Source of the DNA: Staphylotrichum longicolle
Lineage: Eukaryota; Ascomycota; Sordariomycetes; Sordariales; Chaetomiaceae
Length of the DNA: 64,000 nt
Direction: 5' to 3'
Assembly (NCBI GenBank): GCA_019096155.1
Contig: JAHCVI010000001.1
Coordinates: 9,796,001 to 9,860,000, forward strand
Within the stretch, counting starts at the first letter, position 1. Each line of letters starts with the position of its first letter. Both the position numbers and the translations under genes were made by a program. The notes under the pieces are model-generated. The model was not told the origin of the DNA. It ran no database searches and saw nothing but the letters and a program-made list of their open reading frames with translations. Positions 9,877 to 20,615 of this stretch are shown here, piece after piece.

Positions 9877-11670
9877 ATGGCTTCGCGGCGCAACAGCCTC
9901 TCGCCTCCGGAGAGGAAGGATACGATCGATCCGGGAGCTCATGAACTGGGTACGACAAGTCCCACCATCTGGATCCCCGCTCCACAATCTCCAGTGTTAG
10001 ACTGACAAGCTCCCAGCAGAGGCATCCGACTCCGAAGAACACTACTCCGACGCCCAGTCCAAGCCGGTATCGCCCACCCCGGCCTCGCCTATCCCTAGGA
10101 CAAGAGTTGAGAGGGTCGACGACAAGCCCGCGTACGGGGAAGTCCCTGGCACGCAGGCCTATGCCCTGAGGGAGGGGGACGCCGAGCCGGACGAGATTGC
10201 CATCATCCCCGACCCGAGCAACCCATCGAAACCCGAGCCCGAACAGCAGGCGCGGTCGCCGACCCCCGGCGGGCATCCCATTCCTAAGACAGTGGTGGAG
10301 GAGTCACCGGATGCCGAGGGCTCGGTGACACACCCAGAGAACAGGCAGCGGCGCATGTCGGATGCCCATCCCGATGTGGTGGTCAAGGCCGACGGGCATG
10401 TGGAAGAGGGCGGAGCGGCAAATGGTACGGACGCGTAGCATGCTTAGCGGTCTCCCCTTTGTCTCGTTGCATTTTATCCATAGCTCGTATTGACTTGTTC
10501 TTTCCTGCGTAGATACTCCTCCAATATTAGCGTCTCTAAGTACCCCGACCGCATCGGCACGCACAAGAAGAAAATCCTCGTCTGCTTCAAGGCGGTCTCC
10601 ATTAAGTCCCCGCCTGCCGGGTTCTGAAAGCGCCGTGTCTGCCGGCGAAGAGGAGGGGGACGACGATTTTGGGGACGACTTTGACGATTTTGAGGAGGGT
10701 GGCGAGGACGGCGAGTTCGACGATTTCGACGACGGTTTCCAACAAGCAGAGCAAACACCCGCTCCTCCTCCTCCACCGCAACCTCCCTCCGCCCCAGCTG
10801 CTCCCTCACTCTCCTTTGTAAGCGTCCCGTGTCACGTCCGATGACTTACACTAACCAATCCAGCCCATTCCCAACTTCGAAGACCTCTCCTCCGACGAAA
10901 TCCTCTCCCTTGCCGAACCCTACCTGACGGCCCTCTTCCCACCCCACGACCCGCTCCCGCCACTCCCCTCCCCCTCAGCAAAAGACAACCCCATCTTCCT
11001 CACCCCGCGCTCCGCCTCGCTCTGGTCGCAGCTCGTGGCCCCGCCCCCGCTCCAACCCCCAGACTGGATCCGCTCGCGCATCCGCCGCCTCTTCCTCGTC
11101 TCCCTCGGCGTGCCCGTCGACCTGGACGAGATCCTCCCCGCCTCGTCCAAGCAGAAGAAGCTCGTCCTCCCCTCCCTCCACCGCACCACCTCGTCGGGCT
11201 CCCTCCGCCGCGCCTCGAGCGACTCGCGCGCTGCCAGGGGCGTGGGCGGGGCGTCGTCCTATTCGACCGATGGCGGGGCGCGGGACTCGGGCTCCCAGGC
11301 CGGCGACAACAATAACGGCACGTCGTCAGACAAACCACGGAGGAAGAAAAAGACCGCAGACCCAAACGCCGCCGGCGCAGCAGGGACATCGTCATCAGCA
11401 GCGGGCGCCGCCGCCGCCGCAGACAGCCCCGAGCGCCGGTTCGACCTCGTCTCGGCGCGGCAGGTGTGCACGCTCACCGACGCCGCGCTGTCGGGCATGA
11501 CGGATGACGAGCTGCAGGCGCACGTGGCGCGGCTGGAGGCGATGCTCGGCACGGCCGAGGGGGTGCTGGCGTACTGGCAGCGGCAGACGGACGGCAAGAT
11601 TGGCGACCGCGAGGCGTTTGAGGGGGTGATTGAGAATTTGGTCAAGCACGCCAGGAAGGTGAGGAAGTAA
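9877..11670 (+). CDS. Acidic DUF5102-type protein, possible Laa2-like AP-1 accessory factor
   Basis: 529 residues from exons 9877-9949, 10020-10424, 10513-10817 and 10864-11670; all junctions are GT-AG and in phase. The N-terminal half is low-complexity and rich in Pro, Ser, Glu and Asp. Around residues 205-235 is a dense acidic-phenylalanine stretch containing DDDFGDDFDDFEEG and EFDDFDDGF. It is followed by a Pro-rich linker and a more ordered C-terminal domain (PIPNFEDLSSDEILSLAEPY, WIRSRIRRLFLVSLGVPVDL, LVSARQVCTLTDAALSGM). The FG/DDF-in-acid pattern resembles the gamma-ear binding motifs of clathrin/AP-1 accessory proteins such as yeast Laa2. That assignment is inference from motif and layout. 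What is seen is a conserved-looking fungal protein of unknown biochemical activity. Confidence 0.7.
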
Positions 11671-12084
11671 ATAATCTTTTGGAGGGAGCGCGTATAGGGG
11701 TGTGTTGATTCGCAAGAGAGTGGGTGAAAGAAGGGGGGGGCTTGGTGACCTAGAATGGATGAGATATTGGTGGAATGGCTACCATAGAGAGATGAATCTT
11801 TAGGCCAACCCAGGAGACGGGGACAGCAACACGTCAGGCAACGCTGTAGCTGGATAACAACTGTCTAACAACCCAATTTTCCGCTTTTTCGTCTACCGAC
11901 CCTCACATGGAAATCGACGGAGCTACCGACCGTGTCCACATGTCCACATGCCCGCCGCATCCTTGGTATGTACGGCCCCGGGCCGCCTGTCCATTTGCAT
12001 ATAACTTGGATCCGCGCCTCCAGATGCCAACCTGCCCTTTCATAGCTCATGCCCTCTCATTGCAGTCGTAGAAAGGAATAGCAT
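11671..12084. other. Convergent 3' flanks
   Basis: About 410 nt between the DUF5102-like stop and the eIF2 gamma stop. Likely two 3' UTRs; nothing else seen. Confidence 0.5.
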
Positions 12085-13754
12085 TTACGAGCTGCTAGGC
12101 TCGAGCGTGACACCACTGTGAAGGACTGTCAGTACTGCACTGCAGTAAAAAACAAAAGAGTTCAGAAGAGAGGGGACTTACGCTGCGATGGTGGCCCAGC
12201 CAATGAGACGCCAGTGCTTCTCGATACGTCTGCTGAGGGCAACCTTCTCGCCGATATTTGTGCACGCCGGGCTGGTGAGCTGGAGCTTGGCAGCATCCTT
12301 CTTGATGGCCACAACCTTGGCGCCGGTCGAGGTAGAACCGATGTTGACCATGATGACCTCGTTCTTGGCCAGCTTGTCGACCTTGGCCTGCTTGCCGTCC
12401 GCGGTACGGACACCGAGAAGGCGGCGGAGGAGGTAGAAGTTGACCTCGATCTCGCTGTAGATCTCGGGCAGGCGTCCCTTGAGGCCGAGCACGAAACCGA
12501 CCAGACGATCGGCACGGCAGAGAGTAGGGTCGATGCGGGTACCAACACCAATGAGACCACCGGGGACGGCGTACTTGAGATCGTTGGCCTCCGAGTTGAG
12601 CGAGACGATCCGGCTGAAGATGGGCGTGCACTTGAGGTTGCCCTTGTCGTCGCGCGACACGATACCGGGCCGGATCTCAATCTCGTCGCCGAGCTTCAGC
12701 AGGCCGTGCAGAATGGAACCACCAGCGACACCACCCTTGAGCTCCTCAATCTCGGCACCGGGCTTGTTGACGTCGAAAGAACGAATGACAATCATGTGAG
12801 GATCTTGAGAGAAATCCCTGGGAGGGATGGGGATGGTGTTGACAATGGCGTCGTTGATGGCGTCGATGTTGAACTTGAGCTGAGCCGAGATGGGGATGAT
12901 GGGCGACTTTCCGGCCACGGTACCCCTGATGAACTTGAGAATCGAGTCGTAGTGCTGCTTGGCCGCCTCTTCCCTCATGAGATCCACCTTGTTCTGGAGA
13001 ATAATGATCTTGTCCAGCTTCATAATCTCAATAGCCGCCAAGTGCTCGGAGGTCTGTGGTTGAGGGCAAGATTCGTTGCCGGCAATAAGCAGCAGGGCGG
13101 CGTCCATGACAGCGGCGCCTGACAACATGGTGCTCATGAGAATATCGTGACCGGGGCAATCAACAAAACTATTCCAGTTAGTAAATCAAATCGGCATGCG
13201 CAAGACCGCGCCATGGCGAAGCTGGAGCCTTACGAAACGTGACGCAGTAGCCTGTATGTCCCCGCACAACCCTCCCGCTCGCAAGGAGGGTCAACCTCCT
13301 TCTCGCTCTTGTAGCTCCGGTAGCATGTTGGCCGCGGGCACTCCGGGTTGTCGCACTTGTAAATCTTGGCGTTGGCGTAACCAAGCTTGATGGTAATGTT
13401 GCGGATAAGCTCGTTCTTGAAACGGACGGTCTGCACGCCAGAGATGGCCTTCACCACCGTCGACTTTCCGTGAGCGACATGGCCGATGGTACCAATGTTG
13501 ATGGTCGCTTGCCGCGCAATAATCTCGGGGGTCAGGGGGTTCAGAGCCTTGACGTCAAGGTCTTTGGGGTCTGTCTGAGGCGGCAGCGGGGGGCGCTGGA
13601 CGACTGGGGCCGGGGCAGCGGTCTTCTTCAGAGCGGACTTGACGGGCTTCTCAGTGATCTCGTTGTCGGACTCCTGAGCCTCGATCTGGGACTCGTTGCC
13701 GGAGTCGGACTCCGACTCGATGTCGTTGCCGAACTTATCGCCGTTGGCCGACAT
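12085..13754 (-). CDS. GCD11: Translation initiation factor eIF2 subunit gamma
   Basis: GTPase subunit of the eIF2 ternary complex that carries Met-tRNAi to the 40S subunit. 512 residues from exons 13754-13234, 13168-12182 and 12115-12085 (introns 65 and 66 nt, exact frame). Visible GTPase motifs are G1 GHVAHGKST at 91-99, G3 DCPGHD at about 177-182, NKVD (G4) and SAQLKFN (G5). A zinc-ribbon-like insertion has Cys at 134, 139, 158 and 163. The beta-barrel domains II and III follow (GGVAGGSILHGLLKLGDEI, GWATIAAGVTLEPSS at the end). The N-terminus has an acidic Ser/Glu-rich extension typical of fungal Gcd11. The last exon encodes only ten whole codons plus stop and is too short to be noticed as an open frame. 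Confidence 0.98.
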
Positions 13755-16700
13755 GGTGATGACTCCTCCGCGGGGTAACGATTTTTTCCGCCCCTCCTTG
13801 CTGAATTTAAATCGCTATGAAGACTCGGTCGGGTTGCCGAGGTCTGTGGTGGTCGACTCGGACGCTTGGTTGCGATGCACGAGGTCGGTGAGCCGGAGAC
13901 GGTGGGGATTTGTCTGTGAGGAGACTATGTTGTGGCAGAATGACCGATAGTTGATATTTCTCACGATTTTCGTGTGCAGTCATAGGCCTGCTGCTGAATC
14001 CTGGCCAGAGGTGCTGGCGGGAGTGGAGCTAGTCCGCTTGTGGCTAGCCCGGGCTGCCCCACGTTGGGCGATAAGGACGATAAAAGGGTCGAACACCCAA
14101 ATGCGGGACAAGTCGACGACACAATTTCAACCAACACTCCCTCCAACCATTGTTCTCAGTCAGGAGTGAAACACGGGACTTGGCCTAGGTCTTGGGTGGG
14201 CGGTGTTATGTTTTGTGTTGGGAATGTTCTCGCGTCAAGGACGTCTGTCCTGAATCTTACAAGCTCCATGTCATGCCTTCTGGATCCAAGATGGACGTCG
14301 GGGCTGAGATGGATAACCCGGTGAAGACTCAACAAGCTCCTGTCTCGAGTTAATCAGCTGCCATGTGTTATTTTACAACGATTGTGGCTCTTGTATAGGT
14401 AGTGACAGCTTAAGCTCGAAAAGGTATACCAGAATGTTAGCGATGCTGACTTTTCCCTCTACCTTAAGCAGTGCTCGCTCGCATCTTGTTCTTCGTGAGC
14501 TGGTTCCAAAGCACTACTTTAGCTAAGTTACAACACACACAATCATTAAACACATCGGAAAATGGCTGCATGTGTCTTAATATGTGGGAGTCAATATAAG
14601 CATTAGACAAGCTCCCACTCAACGTTGGGGCAGTGCTCCACAAATGATGAGCTCAGCTCTTCTCTGCCTCGCACAATCGTCCATCAGCTCACCATCACTT
14701 CCTGGGAACACTGCGCTTAAAAGGTCTGGCCCAGAAGCTCAGGTTCTTCATGAACTCTCTCACACAATCCACACTGGTCTCATTGACGTGATACGTATGC
14801 GGTATGTCTCTCTCACCAGATGTCTTTAATGGAGACTGTGTTGATGCCCAAGCTCTCGTTGACGACGATGGAGCAGCAAATAAAAACGAAACGCCAAAAC
14901 CATCAACTCACCATAAAGAAGTGGCCCCCTGGACAGCAGAGAGACATCTCCCAGCACCACGACGTGCTCAGCGACTTACACAAAAAACGAGGCACATGTG
15001 CGGTTCCAGGGCACCATGGAAGTGTCAAGAAAAGCTGCGCTGCTTCCCTTAGCTTGTTTCATCCAAGCCAGAGAGCAAGACATCGGGCCAAACCCCGCGG
15101 CAGTGCCCGCATGCTAATGCAAGATCCCATGGCTCTTTGACCCCAGGCTTTCCGTGATTGAGCACCGGTCACGAGGCCGGAATTCCCGTCCTGCGGCATC
15201 GTTCCGTCCCCAAAGATGAAGGTTTCGAGCTTGAAAGGGTCTTTTTTGCACAGAGACCCTTTGTTGCTCAGCGGGAGGAGTGTTTCAAATGCCAGAAGTG
15301 GCGGTGGACGGGTTCAAGACACTGGGCCGGAAACGTTTCGCTCCGTTTGCTTGTTTCTCAGCCACTTTCGGATACTTCCACGCAACATCGGCTTTCAGCT
15401 TCGACTGCTTGTCGACAAGGTCACAAGGCTGTGTGGACTTCAGCTCTAAGGCTGGTCGAAACCAGCGGCCATGGTCTGGATGAACGGCTGGGGGACAAAC
15501 ACATGGCTCAGCCTTGCTATGGCTGAAACCGCCCGGTACTTGAGACGACGATACGAAGACCGAGGCACAAACACCTTTTCTTTCCTTTGTATCGAGGCCG
15601 GAACCCCGACATCGCAATCTGTCTGACATGGCTGGCGATCCTGAAAAGCGGTCTGTTCTTGAACTCGACAGCCACGCAAGTGCACGTTCGTGACAAAATC
15701 CCTGGTAAGTCCTCTTCGCGTGGTTCGTTCCACGGCAGGGTAGGAGGGCAGTACCGGTTGCGCTGCGTGGTCAGCCATGACACAACGCTGGGTCTTGCCA
15801 CCTGCTTTTCTGTCTGCTGGTTCATCACGCTTGGGGGCTATATAATTAGTAAAGGGGGGGCTGTAGAGCGACCCTGTGTGCAGTGTTGTAGGGTCGGATG
15901 GGCAGACACTTGCAGAGTGCCGAGCCGTGTAAAGGTCCGAGAGAGCGGTTCTTCCATGGCATCCTGCCGGCCTCTTTTTTCCCTGGTTACACAACCCGAC
16001 CTTGTCTGGCAGCGTGGTGGGATCCCCGGGATGACGGAAGGTGGGCAAATTAATGAGGTCTCGCCGCCCACCCGCCGAGGATAATGAGAAATATTGAAAA
16101 GTGGGCTAAAAATACAGAAGTGTGTGGTGGGCAAAAATCTGGTTCTGGATGCAGTGATCATGCACTGGACGAGTGTATTTCCAGAATTTGCCCACTTGTC
16201 TACCCACCCGGACGGACTCTGTGCTGGAAGGATTGAGGGATCAATAACAAATCCGTTCATCCAGATTGAAGTGCATCGCTGACGATTGCTGACTGCAGCG
16301 GGACTAGTCTGAGGCTCGGGAGATGATGAAGTCAACAACCGATGTGATCCGGACCCTCGGGTCTTGGGAAGATGACAACTCGGAGGGGGTATAAATGGAA
16401 ATCGTGAGGAAACCGTTCACAGCTTGTGGAGAAATTGGTCCGGAAAGTCAACGGTCACAATGCGACAGCAGCGAGGACATCAAGCAGCTGATCCAGCAGA
16501 GAAAGTGGTGTTAACCTCACCTCGAGTTGGGATGCGTGGTGGTGGTTTGTTGTGCAACACACTTCAGACCCCGAAGACTGAGAGGGAAGAGAAATGGTCT
16601 CTGTGGTTGCGGCCAAGGAGAGCGCACTCGGCAAAGAACAGAGTGTCGGCCGCTGTGGGGCGGGTTTACCGCCCGCCTGCATGGACGGCAGCTCCATCAC

Positions 16701-18222
16701 GGCGATTTGGAAGCTGATTGGGCAGCCGTTTTCAAGCAGCGCAGACCCCAGAGGGCGGGCGCAGATCATTGGTGGCACGGATGGCAGACGGGCGACAGGG
16801 GTAGGACGGTTGCTTCCTTTTGCCGCCCAACCACAGATCGGACAGCCCCTCTTTCCACGCCTTCACCTGCCTTGGCGCTCTTGCCGTGGGCTCGGCGGCC
16901 AACTCGATTGTCCAATTCGGCAGGACTGGCCCTGACTTCCAGCCGCCCTCGCCCAATGGGTAGCGCGCACTTGCATATGCGAGGGGCCCGGTTGCGACGA
17001 CAGGGCGCCAACCTGCCTTCGCACAGTCGCTCTTGCCTCGCCTCGATCGCAGCGGCCGTTGGGAACACGCAAGCAGGCAATTCTTTTGTCGCTCAGGCGG
17101 CTGGGGGTGGGAGTCAATGGGCGGTCCTGGGAGAGTCATGGGTGGCTGAAAAAAGGCTGCTTCAAGACAATGAGTGAGAAAGACGAGAGTCACTCTTCAA
17201 CGCCTCCACATGGGGGGACGTGGGAGAGGGCGCAAGGGCTCCGAGACAGCCTCCGTCATTCCACGGCTTCCGTCTTCGTCCACAGCCGGGTGTGCATTCC
17301 AGACCACTGTGTCCCCTGTCTGCCCTGTCGAGCCCGTCTCCCGCGAATATGCACGAGCTTCGGCACTGTCACCCCATGTTCCGTTGACCACCGGTTTGCT
17401 ATCTTGAGAATTCAACCCCTCTCTTCCTTTGGCTCCTCTGCGGGATACATACCCCCCATGTCTCCCACTCCCGCCACTTATCTGCGCTAGAACACCTCGC
17501 TGCTTCGAGATCGCTGGCTTCGTCTCTCCCACTCTTCTTGTTGTCCCCATTTTCAAGGTGAAGCCGAAACCTCTGGTCGAGACAGACACAGCAGCAGCCT
17601 GGTCCTATTCCTTGCGTGCGGCCTCCCTGTAACCGGAATCTGCAGCCCGCGGCCGCCTTTCTGGGCCGCCGAGCGTCGACTAGCAGCTTTGCAGGGCCGC
17701 TCCGTCACCCCGCTGGGCGTCTAAGTGCCCATCACGAGTCGCCGAGCTTTATTGGCACCTCAGTCCTCGGCCCTATCAGCGTGCCCGCCGGCCCCAGTGC
17801 CACTCAACCCCCCTGCTCGGTGTAAGTGTCCCCAGCGGCTTCCATTGCACCCATCGAACCACCCAGCTCACACGCCCATGCAGCCAGCGGATCCCGCTCA
17901 ACCCGGAAGGGTGTGTCTGCCACTTGGGCAGCGGCTATTCAAAACCATCACCGCCCCCAAGGCGCCTGCGTCCTGGGAGTTCCCTTCCTCTGGCAGCTGG
18001 ACTCATATCAACCAACCCTTCCCTTGGTTCCCTTCTGCCCCCAAGGCTCGCCCCAGGTTTCCGCAGTTCATACTCGTGACGGTCCTGCCGTGCAACAAAT
18101 TGGCCCTTGACGAAGCGAAGACTGGTTTCTTCCTTCCTTTATTCTATCCTTAGCATATTTTCCGCGCAACAAAGCAACAAAGAAGACCACCGAGAGTGTC
18201 CTCGACGTCCTCGCCGCCGACC
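13755..18222. other. 4.5 kb gene-empty divergent intergenic region
   Basis: No coding region is supported between the eIF2 gamma and four-TM protein start codons. Open frames up to about 220 codons exist on both strands but overlap each other, lack C/G-ending codon bias and show no domain. Two TATA-like elements are present (TATATAA near 15839 and TATAAA at 16390). The last kilobase is CT-rich, as in fungal leaders. A GTAAGT donor near 17822 and a CCTTAG acceptor near 18151 could bound a leader intron of the downstream gene. A non-coding transcript or a very long 5' leader is possible but not shown. Confidence 0.5.
16390..16395 (+). promoter_or_regulatory. TATA box candidate in gene-empty region
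   Basis: A clean TATAAA preceded by a G-rich run. It lies 1.8 kb upstream of the four-TM protein start and could drive a long leader or an unannotated RNA. No experimental support. Confidence 0.3.
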
Positions 18223-19845
18223 ATGGGTCTCGACGAGAAGAAGCGGCCACTGGCCCTCAACCTCACACCAGCCCGCACCATGTCGGCCAGCTCAGTATCC
18301 ACCACAGACTCAACATCCACATCATCATCACTAGCCAAGCCCCCTAGGACACCACGGTTTGCCGAAGCAACCGCGGTTCACTCGCCTGTCGATCCCCAAA
18401 GGCTCCCATTCTCCGAGAAGTCGCAGGTCGCCCAAGCCCAGCCAGGAGATGTCGGGTTTGGTTACATTGGGGCCGGAAACAGGGAATCAGTTGCCATGCC
18501 CATGACGCCGAGGTCACCGCTGAAGAGCGCCATGAGGGTGCCGGGGACGCCGGGCCGTGCTCTCACCAGCAACCCACTGAGCCCGACCTTCCGGGAGGAG
18601 CAGCTCCTGGAGTCGAGGGAGAAGGCGACCGAGAAGGACCAGGCCAAGGACTTGGTAAGCTAGAATCCTCGAAATGGTTCTTGACAGACATGAGGCTAAC
18701 AGCGCCCCCAGAAAATCAAGACACGGGTACGGATGGCCAAGTTTGCCCTGCGCGGCGTCAACTTCAGCTGCAGTCTCATCATCCTGTCCATGATCTCGGC
18801 CTCGTTCGCCATCTTCAATGCGACCAAGGCGCTCCCAGCGCTCAGCGGCCTCCCGGCTTGGGCGCAAAACACCAACTCGTGGCCCCAAAAGGTCGTTCTC
18901 GCTTGCTCGTGCGTGTCGCTGCTCATCTGCGTCTGCGTCTTCATCGGCTACTGCCGCGGCGGGCACCGGCGGGCCGAGAAGGTCGGCGTCTACTACACGC
19001 TCTTCGCCGTCGGCTGGTTCATCTTCAGCATGGCCATGTGGGCGTGCGCGGCGGGCATCCTCCAGGTGTCGCGCAACAACAGCAACAACCAGGATATGTG
19101 GGGGTGGGCGTGCGTGCAGAACCGTCGCTCGACGCTCTTCAACGACAAGGTCGACTACGCGCTGGTCTGCCGCCTGCAGGACTGGACGCTCATCTGCATC
19201 ATCATCGAGCTCGTCGTCGAGATCATCAGCATCGCCCTCTACAGCATCGTCTTCTACCGCTACTGGTCCAAGCGCAAGCTGCACAAGTCGATGGACATGC
19301 GCGACAAGGCCCGCTCCGACCTCTACCTCGCCCAGCTCCGCACCCAGTCCGCGCCCAACACCCCGGGCTTCGGCCCCAAGTCCCCGGCCTTCTCCCAGTA
19401 CGCCCTCTCCCCGCGCTTCCCGCCCTCCACGTATAAGTCCCTCGGCGACATCGACGAGTCCCCCTCGGACGCCTCCCCCTTCACGCCCGGCGGCAACCGC
19501 CTCATCATCCCGCAGTCGTCCTTCTCCCCGGCCACCAAGCAGGCCGGCTTCAAGCTCCAGGCGCCGCCCCTCAAGGCCAACCCGGCGACGCCCGCCACCC
19601 CCAAGGCCGGCTACAAGCCCCCCTCGGCGGCCGACCTGTCGCCGCTCAGCACCACCGCGCCGAGCTTCGACGCCGTTGACGTCGCTGGCCCCGCCGCCAC
19701 CGCCACGGTCGCCCAGCACGCGCCCGTCGCCGAGGGCGAGCAGCAGTACGAGGCCGTGCCGATCCCCGGCGCGTACGCGGGGCAGGCCGTCAAGAGCCCG
19801 CCGCCGTTGCAGACCACGTTTAACCTGCCCGGGCGGTATGCTTAA
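18223..19845 (+). CDS. Four-transmembrane fungal membrane protein of unknown function
   Basis: 521 residues from exons 18223-18654 and 18712-19845 (57-nt intron with a CTAAC branch point). The first ~150 residues are a Ser/Thr/Pro-rich cytosolic-type tail. Four hydrophobic segments follow: near FSCSLIILSMISASFAIF, VVLACSCVSLLICVCVFIGY, YYTLFAVGWFIFSMAMWACA and WTLICIIIELVVEIISIALY. A conserved-looking loop with WGWACVQN lies between TM3 and TM4. The C-terminal ~230 residues are Pro/Ser/Thr/Ala-rich with several SP and TP sites. The four-helix layout recalls MARVEL/tetraspan-like proteins, but I cannot place it in a named family. The ATG at 18223 has good context (gaccATGG). Function unknown; probably plasma membrane or endomembrane. 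Confidence 0.85.
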
Positions 19846-20087
19846 GAGCGGGGGGGGTTTAGTCGTTGATTGAGACGTTCATTCTACCTTTTTTCTTTTC
19901 GGTTTTTCTTCGTTGTCAAGTGGAGGCTCCCATCGCTTTCCTCTTTTTTTACTTTTACCAAACCCCTTTTCTTGTGCTTTTCTTTTCTGCTCGTTGTCTT
20001 TTTGCTGAGTGGCGTTGCGGGCGAATACCAAACAAATGCGGGCTGGGACTCTTACATCTCTAATGGCCGGACTGGGGATGGTGATGG

Positions 20088-20104
20088 TTGTGTGTGTGTG
20101 TGTA
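20088..20104. repeat. (GT)n microsatellite
   Basis: Short uninterrupted GT dinucleotide run in the 3' flank of the four-TM gene. Confidence 0.9.
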
Positions 20105-20517
20105 TAAGTACCCTCGAGCTGCGAAGATTTGATGGGCTGGGGCATGGTTGTGGATGATGATGGTTGGATGACAGTCTAGACAGACAGGCATATGCTGAGA
20201 TCTTTTTGAATGGCACTTAACTTGGTCAGTCAAACTGATTTGTGTTGCTCTGAATTGTGAGATGCCCTGGCTGTACTCAATCTCACTGAGTTGTTGAGCA
20301 GGTGATCTCACGCAGACCTGGGAGGTAGAAGGCCAGTCACAACATGCATGGTACATGCAGTTGGCACTTACACCGCCAAATTCTCTCCTCTTCGTCGGCC
20401 ACAAGTATGAATGTCATCCAGTGACACCAACTCGCTCAAGCAAACAAACCTACGGCCCTCAAGAGAAGTCGACCATTCTTCAGATAACGTTCACGGGGGT
20501 CTTTTACTCTCACTGCC

Positions 20518-20520
<3 letters not shown>

Positions 20521-20584
<64 letters not shown>
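20521..20584 (+). repeat. Poly(A) tract of 64 nt
   Basis: Sixty-four consecutive A residues, the longest homopolymer in the window. It sits 31 nt upstream of the phosphotransferase ATG. It could be a nucleosome-excluding poly(dA:dT) promoter tract, the tail of an old retroposed insertion, or an assembly artefact. Confidence 0.95.
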
Positions 20585-20587
<3 letters not shown>

Positions 20588-20615
20588 TGGGAGATTCCGT
20601 CCCCGTGCCTCGGAA

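Larger units (their letters stand above)
19846..20615. other. Intergenic with (GT)n and long poly(A) run
   Basis: Expected to hold the 3' UTR of the four-TM gene and the promoter of the phosphotransferase gene. It includes a short GT repeat (20088-20104) and a 64-nt A run ending 31 nt before the next ATG. Confidence 0.6.

Noticed and set aside
12118..13122. Plus-strand frame of 334 codons
   Set aside because: Antisense shadow of eIF2 gamma caused by C/G-ending codons.
18514..19719. Minus-strand frame of 401 codons, Gly/Arg/Glu-rich
   Set aside because: Antisense of the four-TM protein gene, with no domain and low-complexity composition.
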